Translations under genes and position numbers: made by a program
Shown here: positions 42,405 to 51,169 of the stretch, one piece after another
Numbering within the stretch: position 1 is the stretch's first letter
Layout of the letters: each line of letters begins with the position of its first letter
The notes under the pieces: generated by a model
Database searches by the model: none
The model's input: the letters and a program-made list of their open reading frames with translations, nothing else
What the model was told of the DNA's origin: nothing
Assembly: GCA_018816945.1 (NCBI GenBank)
Contig: JAHIVC010000071.1
Span: 1 to 64,000, forward strand
Direction of reading: 5' to 3'
Source of the DNA: Bacteroidota bacterium
Lineage (GTDB): Bacteria > Bacteroidota > Bacteroidia > Bacteroidales > GCA-2711565
DNA length: 64,000 bases

Positions 42405-43199
42405 TTATCTATGAAACCCGCTCTGAACCACAAACTCAGTATTCTCAACAAAAACTTCTTTCCCATTATTTGCCATAATAAGTTCTTCTTTTATAACTTC
42501 TTCAAATTCCTTTAAGCGATCCCCAAAAAGATGTTTTGCTGAAAAAGAAGTAGAATATAAATAACCAATAATACTTTGTATTTTCCATTCACGAATTAAA
42601 GGAATAGCTTCATAATGTGGATCATCATAACCATTATTTTTCAATGTGACAATATAAGGTTCATCTGGTGCGGAATATGTTGAGTTTCCAGCTCGACGTT
42701 TTTGGCCTAAAAACCCTTGGATAACTTCTTTAACTCTTTTTTGCCAAGGTTCATTACCAGTCCAAAAGCTTCCATCACCAATTAATGCAACACCGCCACC
42801 TGGTTCAAGGATGCTGTGAAGTTTTTGTAAAAGTGGGTACTGATCCATCCAATTAAAAGCTCTGCATGCAATGGCAAGTCGATAAGGTCCTTCATTGACA
42901 GATATTTCTTTATCAGATCGTTGTTGCCATTCTATTTTAAAACCTAAGGGCTCGTTTTTTTTTGCTTCGTTTAACATTTCTTCATCGGTATCAAATGCAA
43001 TGGTTTTTTCGAAAAATGGCGCTAAAGGAAATGTCGACAATCCTGTTCCACATCCCATATCAAGAAGAATACCCCTTCCGTCAAGATTAAAACGATCCTT
43101 TAAGTGAATCGCAACCTGAGGTGGCAATCCAGGACGAAAGGCAGAATAATACTGTGCAGCACCTTTGAATAAATCAGCTTGTAATTTTTTATTGCTCAT
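42405..43199 (-). CDS. Class I SAM-dependent methyltransferase
   Basis: About 264 residues from the ATG at 43199 (an upstream ATG at 43226 would add nine residues overlapping the previous spacing). The family entry motif YYSAFRPGLP is followed by the SAM-binding loop LLDMGCGTGLSTFPLA, intact. It is a class I methyltransferase of the type often annotated near natural-product or stress genes. A diverged relative with a broken SAM loop is encoded at 47152-48000 in the same cluster. The start of this gene lies a few tens of bases after the YrdC-like stop. The methyl acceptor is unknown. Confidence 0.88.
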   Translation of the reverse strand: MSNKKLQADLFKGAAQYYSAFRPGLPPQVAIHLKDRFNLDGRGILLDMGCGTGLSTFPLAPFFEKTIAFDTDEEMLNEAKKNEPLGFKIEWQQRSDKEISVNEGPYRLAIACRAFNWMDQYPLLQKLHSILEPGGGVALIGDGSFWTGNEPWQKRVKEVIQGFLGQKRRAGNSTYSAPDEPYIVTLKNNGYDDPHYEAIPLIREWKIQSIIGYLYSTSFSAKHLFGDRLKEFEEVIKEELIMANNGKEVFVENTEFVVQSGFHR

Positions 43200-43233
43200 T
43201 TCTCTTTCTCCTATTTTAAAAGTCAATTTATTT

Positions 43234-43884
43234 TTAATTTGATAAAGCTATTTTGATGGCTCTTTCGTGTACAAAACCCTCTCTGATTATTTTCGGATAT
43301 TGTCCTTCACTACAATCTATAATAGTCGTATGATTAAAAGCAGGGCAGATCCCACCATCAATTATTATATCAATTTTTATTTTTGATTTCTTAATAAAAC
43401 TTAGTACTTCCTCTATTGATAAAGCAGGACCAAGATGATCTTTATCCAAGGAACAAGAGGTATTAACAGTTGTAGCGGCTAAAGGTATAGACGCAGAACA
43501 AGCTATTTCACCAAACAGCATAGGTGGACTAATAGCTAAGGCAGACGTTTGGTCAAACGCAAGATATTTAGAAGCTATATTTTGATCCACCCAAGGAAGA
43601 AGCAGAGTAAGTTCACCAGGCCATAACTTTTCAATTAACATTTCAGTTTCGTTTTCTATTTTAAAAAATAATTTAGAAAGTAACTTATTTGGTAAGATAA
43701 AAAGAGGTTTTTTGTTTAATGATCTTTCTTTAGCGTTAAAGATTCTTTCAATGCATTCTTGATTTTCAGCTTTACAACAGAACATATACCATCTGATGGT
43801 TGGTATAATGACAATGCCATCATTCAATAATATATGAACCGCTTCACTAATGGCTTCGATAGATGGTTTTAGTATTTTAGTCAT
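43234..43884 (-). CDS. YrdC/Sua5-like protein with altered motifs
   Basis: A 216-residue protein with the YrdC fold: NAKERSLNKKPLFILPN, LWPGELTLLLP and IPLAATTVNTS match the conserved blocks KxR...KPL, WPGPLT and the SAN-x-S loop. True threonylcarbamoyl-AMP synthases read PTxTxYGL at the start; this one reads PTIRWYMF, and SAN is replaced by TVN. It may use a similar carbamoyl-AMP chemistry on another amino compound, as TobZ-like relatives do, or be inactive. It overlaps the phosphoketolase-like gene by 8 bp, so it is part of the cluster. Confidence 0.8.
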   Translation of the reverse strand: MTKILKPSIEAISEAVHILLNDGIVIIPTIRWYMFCCKAENQECIERIFNAKERSLNKKPLFILPNKLLSKLFFKIENETEMLIEKLWPGELTLLLPWVDQNIASKYLAFDQTSALAISPPMLFGEIACSASIPLAATTVNTSCSLDKDHLGPALSIEEVLSFIKKSKIKIDIIIDGGICPAFNHTTIIDCSEGQYPKIIREGFVHERAIKIALSN

Positions 43885-46042
43885 GGTTTTTACTTTTTAT
43901 ACAAAAATTAATTTTTGATTCAAATGAAATTGCATTTTGATTTGACAGTACTAATCTGATTGCTTCATTTGCTATATCATATCGACTAACTGCATTAATA
44001 GATAGGCGCTCAAAACCAGCATTAGTTTGATCATAATCCAAATACCCCAAAACCTTTGTATTAGCAATAATACCTATATCCCATAATAATCCTTTAATTG
44101 TTTTCGGGTAACCATTATATGCCCAAACACAACCTGAACTATCAGTAATAATAGATTTAAACTTCTCTATTTCTAAATGAGTTGAATTTTCAAGAAGGCT
44201 TAAATCCTCAATGACAACTACACGAACAAAAATTTCAGGATAATAAGAATTTAAAATATCTTTGGCACATAAAGATTCCTCAGCCATAATATCTCCGATA
44301 GCAATTATTGTTATTTTTAAATCACCTAACATATCACTTTGTAATACCCGCCACGATTTACAACTATCTTCTTTTATAAAATTAGAAAGAGAAGAAATTT
44401 TCTCTAATTTATTTTTGTTAATAACCATTATGTTTATTTGGTTATAACTTTCCATCATTTCATTGAAAAAGATAGCGGCTGCTTTAGCTGTGACAGGCAT
44501 ATAAATTTTTACATGAGATTGATTTCTGCCAATAAAATTGTCGACAAATCCAGGATTGTGGTGGGTAGAACTATTATTCCATCCCAAACTAGTCAAAATA
44601 ATATTTACAGATGGATAAGAAGGCTGCCATTTCAATTTTTTAAGTATTTTCAAAAATTTTAGATGTTGGGCAGTTAAGCTTTCAAAAATTGGAGCAAAAG
44701 CCTCATAAGAAATTAACACAGCATGATTTCCTGCCATAGAAAATCCTTGAGACCAAGCATAACATAGATGTTCATTAAGAATCTCAATTACATTTCCATG
44801 CGTACTATAAACTAAATCATTTAAGTTGCAATATTTTAACTTAGTAATTTCTAAGATTTTATCAAATTTATTAGATGCAAGTTCATCTGGACTAAATACG
44901 ATAATATCTTTAGATTCTTTCATTCTATTAATTAAATCTTTTATGATTGTATCAATAGGACTTTCTGTGTTATAAATTGTCTCTTTTAATAATGTTTTAT
45001 GACCTTTATTAGCTTTATGATTAAAACCAAAAAGATTTTTAGAGGAAGGCAGACATTGTGTTACCTCCTCAAAGGGAGAACCATCATCATCAAATAATTC
45101 ATTAGGAACATAAGACAATAACCAGTTTTTAACCATTTCTAATTCACAGGTGTCTTTGGATGGATTTTTTAAGATTGGTTTATGTGAATTGCAACTTCCT
45201 TCAAAAAGACGTGTGCCAAATTTTTCCGGAGCTGTCCATCCTTTTGGAGATTCAAGGATGATAATAGGCTGAAGTAAAGTTTTTGAACTGATCAGGTTTA
45301 AGTAAGCCAAATTAAATGCTTCGGCAATCTGCTGGTGATTATCACCAATAAACATTGGTATTAATCCATAACTATTAAATAATTGTTCATGCTCAATGCG
45401 GGATTTTAGGGAATATAATGACTTAGACCCCATTTTATAACCATTAGCATTGATAACAGGCAATATTTTTCCATCATTTGATGATAAAAATTTAAACCCT
45501 TGCCATGAAGCATGAGCAATTGACGTTTCAAGCTCTCCATCTCCGATAATACAGACAGAAAAGCTTTTGGGATTATTTAATGCATAACCTTGAGAAAATG
45601 CCAATGCTGCTCCTAATTCACCACCGGAATATAACATCCCCGGGTAATGCGGAGTTATTTCCGTATTGAAACCATTGTTAGAAGCAAATGCATTAAATAA
45701 ATTAGCCATTCCTTCTATATTTCTTTTATATTCTGGATAAACCTTCTCAAGGGAACCTTCCAAAAATAAATTTGATAGTATTGCTGGACCAGCATGTCCG
45801 GAACCAACGATTAACCGAATTTGCTGACCTGACCGACGTGATAAATCTGAGGCGTGTGCATAAATTGCATTAACACCAGGGCAAGCACCCCAATGACCTA
45901 AAATTCCTTGCTTAAAATGATGAAGACTTAGTTCTTCTCTAAGAAGTGGGTTATTTTTTAAATAAAGCATGCCAACGCTAAGATAATTAGCAGCCCTCCA
46001 AAATAATTGAATCGATTTTAAATTTGGTTCAAGTAATTTCAT
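43877..46042 (-). CDS. Phosphoketolase-like thiamine-diphosphate enzyme
   Basis: A 721-residue relative of xylulose-5-P/fructose-6-P phosphoketolase. Matching blocks are LSVGMLYLKNNPLL, VGSGHAGPAILSNLFLEGS, GGELGAALAFSQGYALNNP, the TPP-binding CIIGDGELETSIAHASWQGF and INANGYKMG, then late ILTSLGWNNSSTHHNPGFVD. Classical enzymes are about 800 residues and read QDHNGFSHQDPG where this has NNSSTHHNPG. It is shorter and clearly divergent. It may cleave a ketose phosphate into an acyl phosphate, or use the bound two-carbon unit in a biosynthetic step. It is co-transcribed with the YrdC-like gene (8-bp overlap) and starts 12 bp after a radical SAM gene. Confidence 0.83.
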   Translation of the reverse strand: MKLLEPNLKSIQLFWRAANYLSVGMLYLKNNPLLREELSLHHFKQGILGHWGACPGVNAIYAHASDLSRRSGQQIRLIVGSGHAGPAILSNLFLEGSLEKVYPEYKRNIEGMANLFNAFASNNGFNTEITPHYPGMLYSGGELGAALAFSQGYALNNPKSFSVCIIGDGELETSIAHASWQGFKFLSSNDGKILPVINANGYKMGSKSLYSLKSRIEHEQLFNSYGLIPMFIGDNHQQIAEAFNLAYLNLISSKTLLQPIIILESPKGWTAPEKFGTRLFEGSCNSHKPILKNPSKDTCELEMVKNWLLSYVPNELFDDDGSPFEEVTQCLPSSKNLFGFNHKANKGHKTLLKETIYNTESPIDTIIKDLINRMKESKDIIVFSPDELASNKFDKILEITKLKYCNLNDLVYSTHGNVIEILNEHLCYAWSQGFSMAGNHAVLISYEAFAPIFESLTAQHLKFLKILKKLKWQPSYPSVNIILTSLGWNNSSTHHNPGFVDNFIGRNQSHVKIYMPVTAKAAAIFFNEMMESYNQINIMVINKNKLEKISSLSNFIKEDSCKSWRVLQSDMLGDLKITIIAIGDIMAEESLCAKDILNSYYPEIFVRVVVIEDLSLLENSTHLEIEKFKSIITDSSGCVWAYNGYPKTIKGLLWDIGIIANTKVLGYLDYDQTNAGFERLSINAVSRYDIANEAIRLVLSNQNAISFESKINFCIKSKNHD

Positions 46043-46054
46043 AATAGTAAAAAC

Positions 46055-47155
46055 TTATTCTGGAACACGAAATCCTTTAAGTATTTCATTGCCAAATCTT
46101 AGATACCATAGACTCCTGTAATCTTCCCAAACTAATGGGCGTAAAGTAGTTTTTAGAAAAATTTTCTCTATTTTAACTCTAGCTTCTAAAAAATAGCCAA
46201 GATCTAAAGCAGTTGGGTCTAATAAATTATTATTATGTTGCTGATGTAATTGTAAAACATTAATCGTTGGGAATTTTGTTGTATATTTTATGAATTCTTG
46301 CATATATGGTAAGAAAACATCATGAGATTCAATTCCAATAACATAAGTATAATTAACTTCCATTCCTGCCTCAACACACTCTCGCATTATATTTTTAGCA
46401 TGAACAAGTGTCAATTCTCTTTTAGAATCTTTTAGCAGATGTCTACGCTCAAAACACTCTAAAGAGACACAGTACCCAAATGAGGGGATTTCTCTTAAAG
46501 ACTGAATTGCCTCTGATGAAACAAGCATCGAGCCTAAATAAAAAATCCTACCTTGAAAATTAAAATCTTTTAAAACATTATTTAATGTAAGCAAAAAAAG
46601 TAACAAATCTTTTTCAGTTTGGTAACATCCTGTGACAACTGAAACTTGAATAAGATGAGAAAGATCAGACAGATCATGTTTATTAATCCAATTATAAAAG
46701 AATTCACGTATATCTTGTTCTGATTCCATTCGTTTGCGATCATGTGGTACTTGATAAGCCGTATAACAGAACTCACATCCTCGACAAGAGGTTCTTGAAT
46801 TTGGATTAATATTTAATGATGTTCCTAATCTACGAGGGTAATGAGAATCACAAAAATCTTCAGTTGCACCAATTGTTTTGCCTATTTTATAATTGTCCAA
46901 ATAAAGTACTTCCTCGGATATCCTAAATGGACTTTTGGGATTAACCGCTAATGCAAAATAATAATCCAATTCATTTAGATCAGCAGCATAAGAAAAAATA
47001 GAATCATTACCATTTAAATGAAACGCTGTACGCATCCTATTGTAAGTAACATCCATTGTTACACCAAAAAGATTTAGAGAAATAAAAAGAGCATCTTCAA
47101 AAGGGACCCCATAATTCTCTGCAAATGTTTTAATCTGTTCAATATTTAATTTCAT
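46055..47155 (-). CDS. Radical SAM enzyme with CX2CX2C cluster motif
   Basis: A 366-residue protein with a radical-SAM-like core. The cluster cysteines lie at residues 124, 127 and 130 (SCRGCEFCY), i.e. CX2CX2C instead of the canonical CX3CX2C, checked codon by codon on the minus strand. The middle contains beta-alpha units with QVSVVTGCYQ, GSMLVSSEAIQSL, SLECFERRHLLK and TYVIGIESHDVFLPY that fit the TIM barrel. It overlaps the degenerate methyltransferase by 4 bp (ATGA) and precedes the phosphoketolase-like gene by 12 bp. It could modify a small molecule or peptide; the atypical spacing means activity should be shown. Confidence 0.82.
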   Translation of the reverse strand: MKLNIEQIKTFAENYGVPFEDALFISLNLFGVTMDVTYNRMRTAFHLNGNDSIFSYAADLNELDYYFALAVNPKSPFRISEEVLYLDNYKIGKTIGATEDFCDSHYPRRLGTSLNINPNSRTSCRGCEFCYTAYQVPHDRKRMESEQDIREFFYNWINKHDLSDLSHLIQVSVVTGCYQTEKDLLLFLLTLNNVLKDFNFQGRIFYLGSMLVSSEAIQSLREIPSFGYCVSLECFERRHLLKDSKRELTLVHAKNIMRECVEAGMEVNYTYVIGIESHDVFLPYMQEFIKYTTKFPTINVLQLHQQHNNNLLDPTALDLGYFLEARVKIEKIFLKTTLRPLVWEDYRSLWYLRFGNEILKGFRVPE

Positions 47156-48000
47156 AATTTATTTACTAAAGGTGAAGACATCGAAGAAACAAAATCGACA
47201 ATCGAATTTCTTTTTTGCATAATTAGAACAATAGTCATAATAGGAACAGTAATTTCTTTAAATTTTTGGATAGTTTCGCCTACATCTCTCAAAAATGCAT
47301 CTCGGCGGCACTTATCAATACTATTGATTTTAGGATATGTATTTAGGAATTCAGGATAACTTACTTTATCATAATGATACAATGAATAATACCGTTTCAT
47401 GAAGCACATGACAAGATCAGGCTGATTTAGTATTTCTATCATTCGCTGTTCAACCTTGTAAAACACTCTAGTGTTAACGGTTTCTTCATATGAGGGATAA
47501 ATCTCGTATAAATATTTTCTAAATAATTTCTCAATTTCGAATGTAACCGCTGATTGAGTTTGTAAAAAACTATTCCAAATTAAAACTAACGAACCATTCT
47601 CTGCTAACACTTCTAAAACTTTCTTATATTTTTCTTGGTTTTGAGTTAAGTGGAACGCTTTAAAATCAATAATCACATCATAATACGAGGAAAGAGCATG
47701 ATATTGCTCAAAATTTGTACCAACAACATTAACATTTGAATATGTTGTATTTGTGTCCTGAGTAAATGGAATTATATTCTTTCTTGTTTCTATTCCGATA
47801 ATATCGCACCCAAACTCAGCAATTTTTTTAAGTGTTTTACTACTATCGCTTTCAATCTCCAATATTTTTTTGGTGGGTGTAATATTTAGATTGTTCTTAA
47901 GATCATCAAACATTATATTCGGATATCCGGGTCGCACCGAATCATAATTTTCATGATTAACGAAATATGAATCAAATATTTTTCTACCATGTAGTTCCAT
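47152..48000 (-). CDS. Degenerate SAM-methyltransferase-like protein
   Basis: A 282-residue protein that starts like the intact enzyme at 42405 (ENYDSVRPGYPNIMFDDL), but the SAM-binding loop reads ILEIESDSSKTLKKI, lacking the GxGxG signature. The rest of the fold is visible (DIIGIETRKNIIPF, SYYDVIIDFKAFHL, GSLVLIWNSFLQ). It may be a non-catalytic partner of the intact methyltransferase, or an enzyme with changed cofactor use. Its stop overlaps the start of the radical SAM gene (ATGA). It lies 22 bp after the creatininase-like gene. Confidence 0.75.
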   Translation of the reverse strand: MELHGRKIFDSYFVNHENYDSVRPGYPNIMFDDLKNNLNITPTKKILEIESDSSKTLKKIAEFGCDIIGIETRKNIIPFTQDTNTTYSNVNVVGTNFEQYHALSSYYDVIIDFKAFHLTQNQEKYKKVLEVLAENGSLVLIWNSFLQTQSAVTFEIEKLFRKYLYEIYPSYEETVNTRVFYKVEQRMIEILNQPDLVMCFMKRYYSLYHYDKVSYPEFLNTYPKINSIDKCRRDAFLRDVGETIQKFKEITVPIMTIVLIMQKRNSIVDFVSSMSSPLVNKL

Positions 48001-48022
48001 ATTAGTTATTTAATAAAATGTA

Positions 48023-48814
48023 TTAATCATTTTTTCTTATTAGTCTACCAAAAGCAATTAATGAAGTAATAACCACTTCAGCATTTATAACTGCACTATC
48101 AATTATTTTATTACCAAGTTCAGCAGATGCAAAAGCAGCATCTCCAATAATACCATCGTGTCCAAGACCAGAATCATTTGAATGCCAAGGCCATGAAACA
48201 GCTTTATCAAGAATTAGTTCACTAACACGAGTTTGATCATTTTCTTCCAATGGAGGAGGAATGAGTTCTGTATTTACTAACTCTGGGGCTAATGCTAACA
48301 TAATTGATGTTTCGCTTTTGCCACCATGAACCTCACTAAACTTTGATCCAGATTTTATTCGTGATAAAGCGCTTGGATGCATTACAATTGTAGCAACAGA
48401 ATATCGAAAACGAAATTCTTCAATCAATGTATCGAGTATTCCTCTATTACCTCCGTGACCATTAACTATAATTATATTCCTAGCAGGTTGGGAATCTATC
48501 AGTCCTTTTATTAGTTCATGGAATAATTTTACGAACAGCTCGGTTGAAAACGAGATAGTACCAGATGCCCAAATATGCTCACTTGAGAGGCTAATTTCTA
48601 AAGGAGGTAGTAACCAAAGATCATATTTTTTGTAATACTTGGAAACCATTTTTCTTGCAAAACCATTCGCTAAAACGGTATCAGTGTTTAATGGTAAATG
48701 CTTTCCATGCTGTTCTGTAGCACCAACAGGTATGCACAATATAGAATCTGTAGTAAGGAAGTTTTGAACCTCAATGGAAGTAAGGTTATTGAAAAAACGC
48801 TTGGAATCAATCAT
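48023..48814 (-). CDS. Creatininase-family amidohydrolase (MftE-like)
   Basis: A 263-residue metal-dependent amidohydrolase. Metal-binding and active-site blocks are conserved: IPVGATEQHGKHLPLNTDT, SEHIWASGTISFS, IIVNGHGGNRGILD and EVHGGKSETSIMLALAPEL. This family includes creatininase, the riboflavin/F420-pathway deformylase ArfB and MftE, which trims a radical-SAM-modified peptide in mycofactocin synthesis. Two radical SAM genes lie in the same operon, so a peptide-trimming or amide-hydrolysis role is plausible. It lies 29 bp downstream of the ATP-grasp gene. Confidence 0.88.
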   Translation of the reverse strand: MIDSKRFFNNLTSIEVQNFLTTDSILCIPVGATEQHGKHLPLNTDTVLANGFARKMVSKYYKKYDLWLLPPLEISLSSEHIWASGTISFSTELFVKLFHELIKGLIDSQPARNIIIVNGHGGNRGILDTLIEEFRFRYSVATIVMHPSALSRIKSGSKFSEVHGGKSETSIMLALAPELVNTELIPPPLEENDQTRVSELILDKAVSWPWHSNDSGLGHDGIIGDAAFASAELGNKIIDSAVINAEVVITSLIAFGRLIRKND

Positions 48815-48843
48815 ATTTCATCATTTTTTGTTTATTTTATCGA

Positions 48844-50094
48844 CTAATAAATATCTGTTTTAAACGGAATACAACCAATCAATGATTTATTTATTACATA
48901 TTTTTTCCAATAATTCAAATCTGATAATTCACCATTTTGAGGAATCTTATTACGTAAATCATTCTCCAATTCATTATCTTCCCATAATTTTAAATCTGTT
49001 GAGAGACAAACTTTTTTTGATTTTCTTTTCAAAATAGTTAAAAGGGATTTACATTTTTCAGGTTCTCCTTCACGGATAATCAGATCAATCAATCCAAATG
49101 GAATTGCGTTTAGATATAATTTTGATAGCAAGGAAAATCCAGCGCAAACCCTTGGATTAATTTCATGAACAATAAAATAATCATTAAAAAAACAACCATC
49201 AATACCAAATGCCCCTCTATAACAAGACACGCTAATTAGTTTCTTTAAAATAATTAATATATTTTTTTTCGCTTTTATTATTAATTCATTTGGTAGAGAA
49301 ATAGGGATTAAAATTCCTGATGCTTTAACCTTAAAATCTTTGCTATGAAAACCAACTATAGCCTCAACAGGACCAAATAAGATATACTGATTATCATTTA
49401 TAAAACCATAAAAAGTTGCAGGGATACCCTCATTATAAGGTGCAACTCTAACCCCGTCACATTTTAAATATAATAACGTACATATTTTTTTTATAATTTT
49501 TAAAGGTGTATCAGGATGAATCATATAAACATAATCGGATCCCATTGCAATGAGCCCTTTTACATCACCAGATATTATACATGGTTTATTTTGTATGCAA
49601 TAATCAAATAAGTCGTCAAATAGAAATCCATCTAAAAAATCCATATAAAAAGGGTTATAACCTTTTTGTCCTGCAGTCAGTACAGATTGATATTTCTTTT
49701 TTTCAATATCACACCATGTTGAATGCCTTCTACCAATTACAACTCTACCATCTAAACTTTCTGCACTTACGAAAGATCCAGCATATACTATTGCTTCTTT
49801 TAATGGATCAATTCTATGCAAGAAATTTTTAACTTCGTTGCTAGGATTCAATAAACCTTCATTGTGTGCATGAAAAAAATCAGTTATACTGCTGGTTTGA
49901 TTTTCAGGTAAAGGGACATTTGTAACGCTTGCTGCGCCGGAATCAATAAAAAAATTACGAATAAGTTCTGAACCTGCTGACGATCCATATAAAAGTAATT
50001 TTTTATTACATACTATCTCTTCCAAATTCATCTTAATGGATTCTCGCAAATAGTTTATTTGCAATAAGCTAATATGTTCACTGACCCTAATCAT
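48844..50094 (-). CDS. ATP-grasp-like ligase
   Basis: A 416-residue protein with ATP-grasp features in its second half: CIISGDVKGLIAMGSDYVYM, GILIPISLPNELI and GAFGIDGCFFNDYFIVHEINPRVCAGFSLL (first 20 residues GAFGIDGCFFNDYFIVHEIN), where the E-x-N-P-R metal/ATP element is clear. ATP-grasp enzymes join a carboxylate to an amine or similar via acyl phosphate; PylC and RiPP graspases are relatives. The start at 50094 overlaps the stop of the upstream radical SAM gene as ATGA, supporting that choice. The N-terminal 150 residues are not recognised. Confidence 0.78.
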   Translation of the reverse strand: MIRVSEHISLLQINYLRESIKMNLEEIVCNKKLLLYGSSAGSELIRNFFIDSGAASVTNVPLPENQTSSITDFFHAHNEGLLNPSNEVKNFLHRIDPLKEAIVYAGSFVSAESLDGRVVIGRRHSTWCDIEKKKYQSVLTAGQKGYNPFYMDFLDGFLFDDLFDYCIQNKPCIISGDVKGLIAMGSDYVYMIHPDTPLKIIKKICTLLYLKCDGVRVAPYNEGIPATFYGFINDNQYILFGPVEAIVGFHSKDFKVKASGILIPISLPNELIIKAKKNILIILKKLISVSCYRGAFGIDGCFFNDYFIVHEINPRVCAGFSLLSKLYLNAIPFGLIDLIIREGEPEKCKSLLTILKRKSKKVCLSTDLKLWEDNELENDLRNKIPQNGELSDLNYWKKYVINKSLIGCIPFKTDIY

Positions 50095-51038
50095 ATAAGC
50101 TTATTTATTTTCTTTATACAATCTGTACATAGATCGCATGAGTTATAATAATGTTCAATATTAATTTTCTCCCCATTTTCTTCAAGAAAATGAAATAATC
50201 CAATTGGTCCTTGATTTGATAAAATGGATATTATGTTATTATTTTCTGGATTATATCTTAGCAGAATATCATCTATTTTCTCATTAAAAACATTTCCAAT
50301 TACTAATCCTCGACAAATATTAATATTCCCATTAGGTTGTACACGTAAACTTTTCACATCATACGGTGAATTTGAAAACTTTGACTCACCACAATGACTT
50401 GAGAAATCAATGTCGCCTTTTTCATAATACTTTTTAAGATATTTTTTAGCTAGACCTGATGGCACAATGTTGTTCCCTTTTGATGTTTTTATACCATATT
50501 TACTAATTGACTCAATAATATTTCTGGTTTTGTTATTATAAAAATTATCACTTTCTTCAGAAACAACCCAAGAAGGATGAATTTTTATATTTTCAAATTT
50601 GAAGGAAATCACATTTTTGATAAAAATCTCTACATAATTTATTTTAATAATTTCTTGGTGAAAGGCATCTACTGATAACAATATTTCATTAACTCCAGAC
50701 TCAATAATTTTCTTAACCGTAACTCGTATCAAATCTTCATTATTTGTGAAGTAACCATTTGTAATGATCTCTCTATTTTTTATTCCACAATTTTTACCTA
50801 TTTCATGAATATTAGCGGTTATTTCTGGATATAAAAGAGGCTCACCACCATATGTCATTATAGACTTTATATTGAAATTGATCGAGATGAATTCTATAAA
50901 TTGCTTTATTATATCAAAATCAATAAATGAGTTATCCAAAACCCCTTCATCAATAATAACGGAGCAATGTTTACAACCACCACTGCATTTTTTGGTGACC
51001 AAAAATTCTAAACGTTCAATATTAAAATATTTCAACAT
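50091..51038 (-). CDS. Radical SAM enzyme with Cys-rich C-terminus (SPASM-like)
   Basis: A 315-residue radical SAM protein with the canonical motif C18-X3-C22-X2-C25 (KKCSGGCKHCSV) and MTYGGEPLLYP. Additional cysteines occur near the end: SHCGES, NINICRG and the pair CDLCTDC, which suggests one or two auxiliary Fe-S clusters like the SPASM/twitch type used on peptides. It is the first gene of the cluster by orientation. A 26-codon frame at 51080-51160 lies just upstream, and the Argonaute gene ends a further 10 bp beyond. A role in modifying a peptide or amino acid is inference. Confidence 0.88.
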   Translation of the reverse strand: MLKYFNIERLEFLVTKKCSGGCKHCSVIIDEGVLDNSFIDFDIIKQFIEFISINFNIKSIMTYGGEPLLYPEITANIHEIGKNCGIKNREIITNGYFTNNEDLIRVTVKKIIESGVNEILLSVDAFHQEIIKINYVEIFIKNVISFKFENIKIHPSWVVSEESDNFYNNKTRNIIESISKYGIKTSKGNNIVPSGLAKKYLKKYYEKGDIDFSSHCGESKFSNSPYDVKSLRVQPNGNINICRGLVIGNVFNEKIDDILLRYNPENNNIISILSNQGPIGLFHFLEENGEKINIEHYYNSCDLCTDCIKKINKLI

Positions 51039-51079
51039 GGTTTTTATAAGTATTTAGGGTTTTCATATATATTTAAAAT

Positions 51080-51160
51080 TTACAAGACCCAAAGAAATTG
51101 CATGGAACCAAGCAGACTCGCTAAAGATTTTTTTATAATTTTTACCTGTTGAAGAGACAT
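51080..51160 (-). CDS. 26-codon ORF upstream of the radical SAM gene, candidate precursor peptide
   Basis: A short frame with ATG at 51160 and TAA at 51080, between the Argonaute stop (51170) and the radical SAM start (51038). It reads MSLQQVKIIKK at the start and ends GSMQFLWVL. The basic/amphipathic first half and hydrophobic end resemble leader and core parts of tiny precursors such as PqqA, but it lacks Cys, Ser/Thr clusters or an obvious crosslink site. Too short for a confident call; its position is its main support. Confidence 0.25.
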   Translation of the reverse strand: MSLQQVKIIKKSLASLLGSMQFLWVL

Positions 51161-51169
51161 AAAAATGTG

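Noticed and set aside
51039-51169. Terminator between the Argonaute gene and the radical SAM gene
   Set aside because: I looked for a stem with a T-run on the minus strand and found none of useful size.
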